DNA of 14,600 nucleotides, taken from the NCBI GenBank assembly GCA_016719605.1, contig JADJYW010000027.1, forward strand, positions 1 through 14,600, given 5' to 3'. The stretch is from Lewinellaceae bacterium. GTDB lineage: Bacteria; Bacteroidota; Bacteroidia; Chitinophagales; Saprospiraceae. Below, one piece after another: positions 1 to 6,137 of the stretch (position 1 is its first letter; each line of letters starts with the position of its first letter). The notes below the pieces were generated by a model. It did not search any database. It was not told the origin of the DNA and saw only the letters and a program-made list of their open reading frames with translations. The translations under genes and the position numbers were made by a program.

Positions 1-1
1 G

Positions 2-694
2 GATTTCGTACAAACCCTGCCCAACAACATCTCCAAGCAGATTCTCGCGGGCCTCGAGTACACCAAGAAAAAAATGCCGACCGACCTGGTGGCCACCACC
101 GTTGACGTGACCGGCCCGCAGGTAACGCCGCCCGGCTCGCCCATCGACGGCCAGGTGGCCAAAAGCGCCGGCGCGCCCGTCGAGAAGTACATCACGCTCA
201 CGATCGACACCAGCGAATTCGACGAGGATCAGGAATGCGTGGCCTACATCGGCGACTCCAGCGAGACGCACGAGACGTCCTGCGACACCTGCAACACGAG
301 CGAAAACAAGGCCACCTTGTACATCGGCTCGCCCACCTGCAACCGCTACCCGGTGTTCCTCAACCGCCTTTGCTCCACGCCGTACACCTTCGCGGCCTTC
401 CAGATCAAGGCCCAGAAAGCCGCCGGCGCGGATTCGGGCAGCGTGGTGGATTTGCCGGATCACATCATGTTCTCGCGCAAAAACATCAACGGCGAGGGCG
501 ATTTCGGTCGCATCGACGTGAGCAACTTCGAGAACCTGGAGGCTTTCCCGCGCACCGATCTGAAGTACGCCGACATCTCGCTGAGTTCGGCGGCCAACCT
601 GTTCGACCGCGATACGCAGTGGAAAATCCCGGGCTTGGTCGGCAAACGCAAGTACACCCTGACCATTTACACGGGCTTTCGCGGCGCGAACTAA
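2..694 (+). CDS. 5'-truncated soluble protein, possible virion structural protein
   Basis: The reading frame is open to the left edge, and the codons before the first ATG (position 74) read like ordinary protein, so the true start probably lies outside the window. About 230 residues are visible. I do not recognise the family. The protein is soluble, with no membrane segment or signal peptide. It has a Cys-rich patch in its middle (Cys within 'SCDTCNTS', 'PTCNRY' and 'RLCSTP') and ends in a beta-like strand with 'YTLTIYTGFRG'. It sits directly upstream of a long run of small membrane proteins in a phage-like operon, so a capsid or other virion protein is a reasonable guess. That is inference from position only. 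A structure prediction looking for a jelly-roll fold would be the test. Confidence 0.7.
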   Translation, partial: DFVQTLPNNISKQILAGLEYTKKKMPTDLVATTVDVTGPQVTPPGSPIDGQVAKSAGAPVEKYITLTIDTSEFDEDQECVAYIGDSSETHETSCDTCNTSENKATLYIGSPTCNRYPVFLNRLCSTPYTFAAFQIKAQKAAGADSGSVVDLPDHIMFSRKNINGEGDFGRIDVSNFENLEAFPRTDLKYADISLSSAANLFDRDTQWKIPGLVGKRKYTLTIYTGFRGAN

Positions 695-695
695 A

Positions 696-707
696 CGGCC
701 CGGGCCG
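696..707. repeat. 12-bp GC palindrome just after the stop codon
   Basis: CGGCCCGGGCCG is a perfect palindrome starting two bases after the TAA of the first gene. The spacing leaves at most a 4-bp stem with a 4-base loop. A pyrimidine tract (CTTTCTTTTTC) begins about 28 bases further on, too far for a standard intrinsic terminator. It could weakly attenuate transcription, but chance in GC-rich DNA is an equal explanation. Confidence 0.25.
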
Positions 708-766
708 GCCGGATTTCCAGCCGATCCGCTCAGGCTTTCTTTTTCACCCCAAAGCGCCCCTGCCCC

Positions 767-1219
767 GTGCAAACGCAGTATTCAACGGACGAACTGGTAC
801 ACCTGATTACGACCAACAACCTGACGGGTGTGTATGCCCGGCTGGTTGCCGAAGGCCGGGTCAGTGCCGCGATGCTCCCGAACGTGGATGCGATCTCGTA
901 CGCCATCCAGGAGCAGTCCGGGCGACTTTCGCCCGAGGCCTTCCTGGCCTGGCTGGAGCAATTGCTGGACGTTCCCGTGGATCAAACGGGCCTGTACGCC
1001 GCCGAACTGACCGCCATCCGGCAAACGACGGGTAAAACCCCGGCCCGGCTGCTGACGGACCAAATCCGCCAAACGATGCCGCAAAACCCCGTCGCCTCGT
1101 TTTTGGGTGACGGCAATCGTCGTTCCTACGTGACCTGGATACTGATCGGACTGGCCGTTATCGGGTTGCTATGCGTGCTGCGCTATCTGGGGCGAATCCT
1201 GGAAAAGGCTGTCGCGTGA
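767..1219 (+). CDS. tail-anchored membrane protein, 150 aa, GTG start
   Basis: Unrecognised family. Residues 1-118 are soluble and mostly helical. Residues 121-139 form one transmembrane helix, followed by a short basic tail (RYLGRILEK). The frame holds no ATG until residue 36, well inside the helical domain, so GTG at 767 is the best start. This frame is continuous with the gene upstream: no stop lies between the TAA at 692-694 and this GTG, so readthrough would give a fusion. C-terminal anchoring with a basic tail recurs in the small membrane proteins further down. The role is unknown; a membrane component of a virus-like particle is an inference from context. Confidence 0.75.
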   Translation: MQTQYSTDELVHLITTNNLTGVYARLVAEGRVSAAMLPNVDAISYAIQEQSGRLSPEAFLAWLEQLLDVPVDQTGLYAAELTAIRQTTGKTPARLLTDQIRQTMPQNPVASFLGDGNRRSYVTWILIGLAVIGLLCVLRYLGRILEKAVA

Positions 1220-1222
1220 AAA

Positions 1223-1254
1223 ACTCATCACTCATCGTTCATCACTTATCACTC
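1223..1254 (+). repeat. degenerate 7-bp tandem repeat (ACTCATC)
   Basis: The 43-base gap between two membrane-protein genes consists largely of about 4.5 head-to-tail copies of ACTCATC: two perfect copies, one GTTCATC, one ACTTATC and a partial ACTC. An A-run and the ATG at 1263 follow. The unit is not a multiple of three and lies outside coding sequence, so copy-number change would alter leader length rather than protein. It may be a slippage-prone leader or a remnant of a dispersed repeat. Confidence 0.7.
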
Positions 1255-1262
1255 AAAAAACT

Positions 1263-1493
1263 ATGATGCGCATTTTGAAACAACGCTGGGTAATTGCCGT
1301 GCTCGCCGTGGGCGCGACCCTGCTTTTTATCACCTACGTGTACCCGAAAATCAAAAAGGCTACTGCCGGAAAAGTACCGGGTACGAATACCACCGGACCC
1401 CAGTCCAGCCACTGGCGCCCCGGTGCTGCAAAGCCTGAAATCCCGGCTGGTCGGCCCGGTGTCGGCATCGTCGAACTAAACCCGTACCGGTAG
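1263..1493 (+). CDS. small single-pass membrane protein, 76 aa
   Basis: Residues 8-27 form a hydrophobic helix preceded by basic residues (MMRILKQRW), giving an N-in anchor. The remaining 48 residues are Gly/Pro/Lys-rich and probably disordered. No known domain is visible. A second in-frame ATG directly follows the first (1266), so the start is uncertain by one codon. The gene follows the ACTCATC repeat tract and stops three bases before the next ATG (1497), so the two are presumably co-translated. Function unknown. Confidence 0.7.
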   Translation: MMRILKQRWVIAVLAVGATLLFITYVYPKIKKATAGKVPGTNTTGPQSSHWRPGAAKPEIPAGRPGVGIVELNPYR

Positions 1494-1496
1494 GCT

Positions 1497-1973
1497 ATGG
1501 CACTCACGGCGGCATCGGCACTTTGGAGCGCCGGATCGGGCGCGACGGGCTTTTTGCAAAAAAACGCCCGCTGGCTCGCCCTGGCACTCGCCGCGCTGGC
1601 GCTGTGGTGGCTGTTCCGGCCGTATTTCCGGGTATTGTTCGGCCTGGTGCCGGAGGATGCGAAAATGCAGACGGGCGGCGGTGACGTGACGGCGGACTTT
1701 TACGAGCGCCGAAAAGACATCGCCGGACGCCTGCACGAAACCCTCACCGGTAACGCCCTGACCACCGAAGGCCGCTGCGAAGCCCTGTACGATGCCTTGC
1801 AGTGGAACGACAATCAACTCCGCCTGATCCACAACGCGTACAAAAACGCGCATGGGGAAACCCTGCACCACGCGGTGGGCGCCACGTACACGGACGATTG
1901 TTCCTACCTGGGCATGAGCGACGGACTGAACACCACCTTTTTGCAAAAACTGGACACCCTCGGCCTGACATGA
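1497..1973 (+). CDS. membrane-anchored protein with annexin-repeat-like domain, 158 aa
   Basis: An N-terminal hydrophobic stretch at about residues 25-51 (very rich in Ala, Leu and Trp, interrupted by 'FRPYFR') anchors the protein. The domain at about 88-158 is helical. It contains the pattern Q-L-x6-Y-K-x5-T-L ('QLRLIHNAYKNAHGETL', residues 107-123), which resembles the core of an annexin repeat. The 168-aa protein at 2182 carries the same spacing, so the two are probably paralogues in their soluble parts. The annexin link is pattern resemblance only; no calcium site was identified. The gene overlaps the next one by ATGA. Confidence 0.75.
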   Translation: MALTAASALWSAGSGATGFLQKNARWLALALAALALWWLFRPYFRVLFGLVPEDAKMQTGGGDVTADFYERRKDIAGRLHETLTGNALTTEGRCEALYDALQWNDNQLRLIHNAYKNAHGETLHHAVGATYTDDCSYLGMSDGLNTTFLQKLDTLGLT

Positions 1974-2167
1974 ACTCCGCAAATGCCTCATTCGTCGCCA
2001 TCCTGCGTATCCTGCTGGTGCTGGCTGTCCTGGGGGCGGCGGTGTTCCTGCTGCTGCGGGTACCCAAACTGGTGTTCAAGGACCCGGTCGCCGGCGGCCA
2101 GCCGAAATGCGCCAAAGACGACGCCTATTATTACAAGGACCCGCACAACCATCCGTTTGACTGCTAA
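1970..2167 (+). CDS. small N-anchored membrane protein, 65 aa
   Basis: The start overlaps the stop of the preceding gene as ATGA, which favours this ATG over upstream in-frame ones. Residues 9-30 form a transmembrane helix ending in 'LLLRVPK'. The C-terminal 25 residues are polar and aromatic, with a Cys at each end ('KCAKDD...HPFDC'), suggesting a small disulfide-bonded or metal-binding tail. No family recognised. The next start is 14 bases downstream. Confidence 0.7.
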   Translation: MNSANASFVAILRILLVLAVLGAAVFLLLRVPKLVFKDPVAGGQPKCAKDDAYYYKDPHNHPFDC

Positions 2168-2181
2168 ACCCGAGTACCCCA

Positions 2182-2688
2182 ATGCCACAACCCAACGCCA
2201 TACAACAGGTTTTTAACCCTGCCACCCAGCGGACCTTGCTTCGCATCGGCTTGTTTTTGGCCGTCGGGCTGGCAGTGACGTTGATCGTGGTGTTCGTGAT
2301 CCGGCTGGTCAAAAAATCGGCGGCGAGTGGAAGTACAGACAAAGGCAATGGCGGTAACAACGGCAATGGCAGCGGCTCCAACCCGGACGGCACACCCGTA
2401 GCGCCGCTGCCGCAAAACCTCAAACGCCTGGCCGACGATCTCAAACAGGCGACCGGCTGGACCTTTATCTGCAACGAATTGCGCTGCGATACCATCCTGG
2501 CGATAGCCGAACTGCCGGATGCACAACTGATCCAACTGGCGGCTTACTACAAATCCATGTACAACGGTACGCTGCGCGCAACCTTCGACAGTTTCTATGT
2601 CAGTGGCTGTTGCTTTAAAGATGCCGGGGATGTGGTGGACGCCAAATTGAAAAGTATTCAACAGCGGGTCAAAAACCTGAATTTATAA
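2182..2688 (+). CDS. membrane-anchored protein with Gly/Asn linker and annexin-repeat-like domain, 168 aa
   Basis: Order of parts: transmembrane helix at about 20-43, basic stop 'RLVKK', a low-complexity Gly/Asn/Ser linker (about 49-70), then a helical domain (about 78-168) with four Cys ('FICNELRC' and 'GCC'). 'QLIQLAAYYKSMYNGTL' (115-131) aligns without gaps to the matching segment of the 158-aa protein upstream (Q, L, Y, K, T and L identical). The plan of N-terminal anchor, Gly-rich spacer and globular head is repeated by the 262-aa protein at 13788. The likely role is an ectodomain held away from a membrane. The partner is unknown. Confidence 0.8.
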   Translation: MPQPNAIQQVFNPATQRTLLRIGLFLAVGLAVTLIVVFVIRLVKKSAASGSTDKGNGGNNGNGSGSNPDGTPVAPLPQNLKRLADDLKQATGWTFICNELRCDTILAIAELPDAQLIQLAAYYKSMYNGTLRATFDSFYVSGCCFKDAGDVVDAKLKSIQQRVKNLNL

Positions 2689-2689
2689 C

Positions 2690-2809
2690 ATGAGCGCGAA
2701 AGAGATTATAACCTGGACGTTGATCAATGTGGCCGCCACGGTGTTGGCCACGGTGATCCTGTATTATTTCTTTCGCTTCAATCAACCCAAAACCGACCAA
2801 ACGACATGA
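2690..2809 (+). CDS. mini membrane protein, 39 aa
   Basis: This short gene begins one base after the preceding stop and overlaps the following ATG as ATGA. The translation starts MSAKEIITW, has one hydrophobic helix at about residues 6-28, and ends in the polar tail 'FNQPKTDQTT'. No family can be assigned at this length. Support comes from the tight packing, the overlap and an uninterrupted transmembrane helix in a row of similar genes. Confidence 0.65.
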   Translation: MSAKEIITWTLINVAATVLATVILYYFFRFNQPKTDQTT

Positions 2810-2922
2810 AAAAAGCAATCGGATCGCTTCCTGTCTGGCAGTTTACGCTGCTGCTGGTAGCCGTGCTCGCCGTTTTCACGGTAGCCGTGAATGTCTACAG
2901 TAAACGCCAAAAAACCGCCTGA
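2806..2922 (+). CDS. mini membrane protein, 38 aa
   Basis: The start is nested in the stop of the preceding gene (ATGA), and the stop overlaps the next start by one base (TGATG). The protein begins MKKAIGSLPVW, has one hydrophobic helix at about residues 10-30 and a basic tail 'YSKRQKTA'. Length and shape recall small virion membrane proteins, but no specific family is recognisable. Translational coupling with both neighbours is likely. Confidence 0.65.
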   Translation: MKKAIGSLPVWQFTLLLVAVLAVFTVAVNVYSKRQKTA

Positions 2923-3083
2923 TGGGAGTCCTTGATGTGCTCGAAAAACTGTCCACCGACGGTATCCGGGTCGAAGTCGCTTTCGAGGAGCGGACGATCT
3001 TCCGGCTGCTGCTTTACGGTTGCCTCGCGGCCGTAGTAGCCGGTGTCGTTACCGCATTGATTCGCAAAAAAATTACCGGATGA
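2922..3083 (+). CDS. mini tail-anchored membrane protein, 53 aa
   Basis: The ATG shares one base with the preceding stop. The first 25 residues are acidic and probably amphipathic, residues 26-47 form the membrane helix, and the end is basic ('RKKITG'). This acidic head, helix and basic tail is the general plan of inovirus major coat proteins, though many unrelated tail-anchored proteins share it. The gene overlaps the next start by ATGA. Function unknown. Confidence 0.65.
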   Translation: MGVLDVLEKLSTDGIRVEVAFEERTIFRLLLYGCLAAVVAGVVTALIRKKITG

Positions 3084-3235
3084 ACCAGGAAGTGCTCGAC
3101 ATGATCGCCAGCGGTAAGGTGCCGTACCGGTATGAAACGGATACGGCATCGGCGCTGTATTTCGGGCTGGCAGTGTTGGTGATTGTGTTTTTGTACGCGA
3201 TTGCCGAGGCTGTAACCCGAAAGTATATTGGATAA
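3080..3235 (+). CDS. mini tail-anchored membrane protein, 51 aa
   Basis: The ATG at 3080 lies in the previous stop (ATGA) and is preferred over a longer in-frame reading from 3020, which would run through the upstream gene. A polar, partly acidic N-terminus of about 22 residues is followed by a helix (about 23-44) and the basic end 'TRKYIG'. It closes the chain of overlapping small membrane genes; the next gene starts 20 bases downstream. Unrecognised. Confidence 0.7.
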   Translation: MNQEVLDMIASGKVPYRYETDTASALYFGLAVLVIVFLYAIAEAVTRKYIG

Positions 3236-3255
3236 ACTCAAAACAACCCTAAAAA

Positions 3256-3651
3256 ATGAGCAACGGATATTTCCAAAACCCCTGCCGGAAACGCATCTCT
3301 ACCCGGCAAACCGACCTGGACGGCGGCGATTTCAGCCTGAGCGTAGTCGCGGCGCCCGGCGAAGACCCAGGCACCTTCGATGTAACGGCCACCCTCAAAC
3401 CCAAGGTGAATTTCGGCGACGTGGAAGGTTTCGTGACCGCCGGCGATGCCACGCTTTTTGATGCCGTGAATTCTGAAACCCCTGCCGGCACTGCTGCCGG
3501 GCCGAATAATACCGGCGTTCCGGGAGCGCTTGCCATCACTTTTGCCGGAGTAGAACAAACAGAAAATAACGTCAGCAGCACCTGGCGATTAGTGCTGGTC
3601 AATGTAGAAATCACGGCAAAAGACGGCCAAACGTTCACTATCCCTCGTTGA
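3256..3651 (+). CDS. soluble beta-rich protein, 131 aa, unknown
   Basis: The protein has no signal peptide or membrane segment. Alternating hydrophobic stretches ('FSLSVVAAPG', 'TFDVTATLKP', 'STWRLVLVNVEITAKDG') suggest an all-beta sandwich. The N-terminus has one Cys ('NPCRKR'). The leader is A-rich (CCCTAAAAA) without a Shine-Dalgarno. It opens a block of three soluble genes between the membrane-protein cluster and the exported fibre genes. A minor capsid or spike-base protein is possible from position, but nothing in the sequence identifies it. Confidence 0.75.
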   Translation: MSNGYFQNPCRKRISTRQTDLDGGDFSLSVVAAPGEDPGTFDVTATLKPKVNFGDVEGFVTAGDATLFDAVNSETPAGTAAGPNNTGVPGALAITFAGVEQTENNVSSTWRLVLVNVEITAKDGQTFTIPR

Positions 3652-3681
3652 GCAAAACCTTCCCCAGTCCGCTGTAAAACC

Positions 3682-4170
3682 ATGCCTTGCTGCTCCAATA
3701 AAAAACCGCGCGTTCGTTTGGTCCGGAAGGCCCTCTTTTCGGCCATTCCGACCTGGAATGACAACAACCGTTGTCCCGCCGGGGCGCAGCGGCTTTTGCA
3801 ATGGCGGTTTTACAAAAACAAGGTATTGGTTTTTTCTACGCCATTCGGGGCGCCCACGGACGCCTTGAGTATCGGGACGGGCAGCACCTATTTGTATCTG
3901 AACGCGACGAACAGTCAGATAACGGCTTACCTGATTTCGCAGGGTGTTTCGATTTCTGAAACCGATACAATTTGCATAGAGGTTCGCCTGAAAAACTGCC
4001 AAAACGAATACGCGGTCAGCAACAAGATTTGCTTTGCAGCAGAAACAGTAGAAGAAGCCTGTACCTGCGAATTCGCTACCGCATTCGATTCGGGCCAAAC
4101 GGGTAACACGGCCACGCCGCCTGTCGGTTACTCGGCCAATGGCGGGCAGTTGGTTTTTCCAACGGCCTGA
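3682..4170 (+). CDS. soluble beta-rich protein, 162 aa; possible N-terminal half of a split protein
   Basis: The N-terminus is basic and Cys-containing (MPCCSNKKPRVRLVRK). The middle is beta-rich with several Cys ('TICIEVRLKNCQNE', 'NKICFAAE', 'CTCEF'). The final 36 residues end abruptly at 'GQLVFPTA', where TGA overlaps the ATG of the next gene (TGATG). Adding one T to the TTTTT run at 4154-4158 would make the frame continue as 'LVFSNGLMNPEGEDF' into the downstream gene, so the two may encode one 333-aa protein. As written, they are two adjacent, probably coupled genes. No family is recognised for the N-terminal part. Confidence 0.65.
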   Translation: MPCCSNKKPRVRLVRKALFSAIPTWNDNNRCPAGAQRLLQWRFYKNKVLVFSTPFGAPTDALSIGTGSTYLYLNATNSQITAYLISQGVSISETDTICIEVRLKNCQNEYAVSNKICFAAETVEEACTCEFATAFDSGQTGNTATPPVGYSANGGQLVFPTA

Positions 4171-4685
4171 TGAATCCGGAAGGGGAGGACTTTACGCAAA
4201 TGCCGCTCGAAAGCAGCGATAACCTGGCCTGGGTGACGCTCGATGAAGCTTGCGATGCCGCCATAGAGATGGAGGAAGTTACTGGACAAACCGGTACTGT
4301 TGAAGTTCCGGCCGCATTTACCGGTTTATCGACCACCGATTATTTGGTGTTCCGCAATGGATCGGCTCAACGCAATTTCTCTGTATTGGCCGGCAATCTG
4401 ACTCCAATTGGCGCAGCGAGCGAAGTGGAAGACCGTTGGCATTTTGTCCGGCTCCAGGGCGGCGCTGATGGCTGTAAACTTAGCCGTCTGACGATCAGCG
4501 CCTCGGGATCGGGCACAACCTTTAGCCTGCCTTCCGGCTATTCGGCCTCTAACCAGGGTAAATGGTTGCTTTTTGTGAATGAACTACTGCAATACCCCAC
4601 AACGAACTACACCGTGTCCGGCAGCCAGGTGACGCTGGCAGACCCGGCCTCGGTAGATCAAATTTGGATCGTTGCCATCGTGTAA
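4170..4685 (+). CDS. fibre-like protein, 171 aa; possible C-terminal half of a split protein
   Basis: There is no signal peptide, unlike the fibre proteins that follow. A helical start leads into beta structure. The last 40 or so residues ('LLFVNELLQYPTTNYTVSG') match the common phage-fibre C-terminal pattern of 'hydrophobic-x-N/G-x-L-x(3-6)-Y/DFTVSG-x-I-x-L'. Similar ends occur in the exported proteins at 6138 and 6969. The gene begins inside the previous stop codon and could be its continuation after a single-base frame correction. Likely a virion attachment or adaptor protein; the function is inferred from module resemblance. Confidence 0.65.
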   Translation: MNPEGEDFTQMPLESSDNLAWVTLDEACDAAIEMEEVTGQTGTVEVPAAFTGLSTTDYLVFRNGSAQRNFSVLAGNLTPIGAASEVEDRWHFVRLQGGADGCKLSRLTISASGSGTTFSLPSGYSASNQGKWLLFVNELLQYPTTNYTVSGSQVTLADPASVDQIWIVAIV

Positions 4686-4690
4686 TAACC

Positions 4691-4705
4691 AGCCGTCCGA
4701 CGGCT
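4691..4705 (+). promoter_or_regulatory. short hairpin between structural and fibre genes
   Basis: AGCCGT-CCG-ACGGCT forms a perfect 6-bp stem with a 3-base loop in the 39-base gap before the first exported fibre gene. AAAA follows rather than a T-run, so it is a poor forward intrinsic terminator. It may be an mRNA-processing or leader hairpin separating two expression levels. Confidence 0.3.
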
Positions 4706-4724
4706 TAAAACCTTTAAAACCGCC

Positions 4725-6134
4725 ATGAAAGGCCCTCTTTTTACCAAGATTTTCTTTTCCCTTTTCGCGCTCTGCCTGGCCGCCTTTCCCGCCTTTAGCC
4801 AGATCAATCCCACCACCCAAATCAAAGGCGTCAGCCCGCCGGCGGCGAACAACCTGCTGATGACGCGGGGCAGCGACGGTAAACTGGAGTACAAAACCCT
4901 GAACTACCTGATCGGCCTGTTGCCGGATGAGGTAGTTCAAAACACCACGGCGCCAAGTGGAGCGCCCACGGGTACGCAAGGCAATCTATACCTGAACACG
5001 ACCACTGCCCAACTGTATGTCTGGACGGGTTCCACCTGGGTCGTCCAGGACGGGGTGGATGAAGTCGTGGAAGGAAACGGCATCCCGGGTCTATCGCCCG
5101 GTGCCAACGAAGGTCTGCTGTACGTGGATACCGCCACGGGCACCCTTTACGCCTGGAACGGCACAGCCTGGATTTCCTACGCCCTGAACAGCTACTCCAA
5201 CGCCCTGACCAAAACCGGTTCAACCGTGCGCTGGGGTGGCGATTTGACGCAAAATACCACGGTCAACGGCAAAAGCGCCTATTCGCTCGCACTCGACAGC
5301 GTTACCTCGGTGACCCTTCGTGCCCGCACAAGCGACGGCAGCGGAAGCGGGGTACTGGGACTTTCCAAATTCGAGAGCAGCGGGGCGTTTGCCACGTACA
5401 GCCGGGCGAGCAATCTCGCTGAATCTTCGCAGTGGTCGCTCAAACCCGACGCGGCTTATATCCGCACCCAAAACACCGGTATCCGGGGCGAGATACTCAC
5501 CACCGATTTTTCTGCCCAAATGGCCTACGTGGTGGGCGAAAACACCCTGAACGGGGCTTTTTACGTGGACAGCACCGGCCACTACCTGCTGCAATTGCAG
5601 GATAAAACCGCCGCTGAAACCGAAATGCTGTACATCAATCCCAGCACTTTCGAACTTTCTAAAGGGCCGGCGCCGAGTAATGGCAGCACGATTTCCACCT
5701 ACACGCCCAGTACCTCTGGAAGCGGCTCCTTGACCGTGGTCGTGACGGCCACCGGCGCGGGGATCACTGCCGTTCGAGGCTCCGGAACGCTCACGGTGAC
5801 CATTCCCACCGGCGTGACCCTGCTTTCCGCGCGGGTAACGGGCGACGATGCCGAAAACGACGGATCGGGCAACCTGACCGTGGTGTTCAACGGTGCCGGT
5901 TTGCAGGGCAATGAGGGTATTGGCTCGCTGCATATCCCGGCCACCCAAAAAATTGATCTGTCGGCCCAGGTGTTTGGAGCGCCCGCGCCGGGCAATCCGT
6001 ATTCCGTGGACGACGACGATACCGTGCAAATGCAGGTGGTCGGCATCGGTTCAAGCGGCTCGCCGAGTATAACGCTTCGGGCCGTGGGCCTGACGGCCAA
6101 TTACGACGATTACCAACTCGTATTCAACTTCTAA
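4725..6134 (+). CDS. Sec-exported phage fibre-like protein, 469 aa
   Basis: A signal peptide at residues 1-25 (basic start, hydrophobic core, A-F-S before Gln26) marks export, and Gln at +1 fits the Bacteroidetes Q-rule. Two copies of a roughly 20-residue unit, G-x-L-Y-x(4)-T-x2-L-Y-x-W-x-G-x2-W, lie at 86-105 and 130-149. This is the familiar repeat in phage and Bacteroidetes fibre-type proteins. Repetitive Ser/Thr/Gly-rich beta structure follows, then a C-terminal domain from about 330 ending '...YQLVFNF'. No T9SS C-terminal domain is seen. Likely a trimeric fibre acting outside the inner membrane. The receptor is unknown. It heads a run of five exported genes. Confidence 0.8.
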   Translation: MKGPLFTKIFFSLFALCLAAFPAFSQINPTTQIKGVSPPAANNLLMTRGSDGKLEYKTLNYLIGLLPDEVVQNTTAPSGAPTGTQGNLYLNTTTAQLYVWTGSTWVVQDGVDEVVEGNGIPGLSPGANEGLLYVDTATGTLYAWNGTAWISYALNSYSNALTKTGSTVRWGGDLTQNTTVNGKSAYSLALDSVTSVTLRARTSDGSGSGVLGLSKFESSGAFATYSRASNLAESSQWSLKPDAAYIRTQNTGIRGEILTTDFSAQMAYVVGENTLNGAFYVDSTGHYLLQLQDKTAAETEMLYINPSTFELSKGPAPSNGSTISTYTPSTSGSGSLTVVVTATGAGITAVRGSGTLTVTIPTGVTLLSARVTGDDAENDGSGNLTVVFNGAGLQGNEGIGSLHIPATQKIDLSAQVFGAPAPGNPYSVDDDDTVQMQVVGIGSSGSPSITLRAVGLTANYDDYQLVFNF

Positions 6135-6137
6135 ACC

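Noticed and set aside
235..1035. Long plus-strand frame over the first two genes
   Set aside because: It is Arg/His/Pro-rich out-of-frame sequence produced by GC-rich codons and runs across a gene boundary.
5220..6029. Minus-strand 269-aa frame opposite the first fibre gene
   Set aside because: Antisense to a fibre gene with recognisable domains; its composition is typical of a shadow frame in GC-rich DNA.
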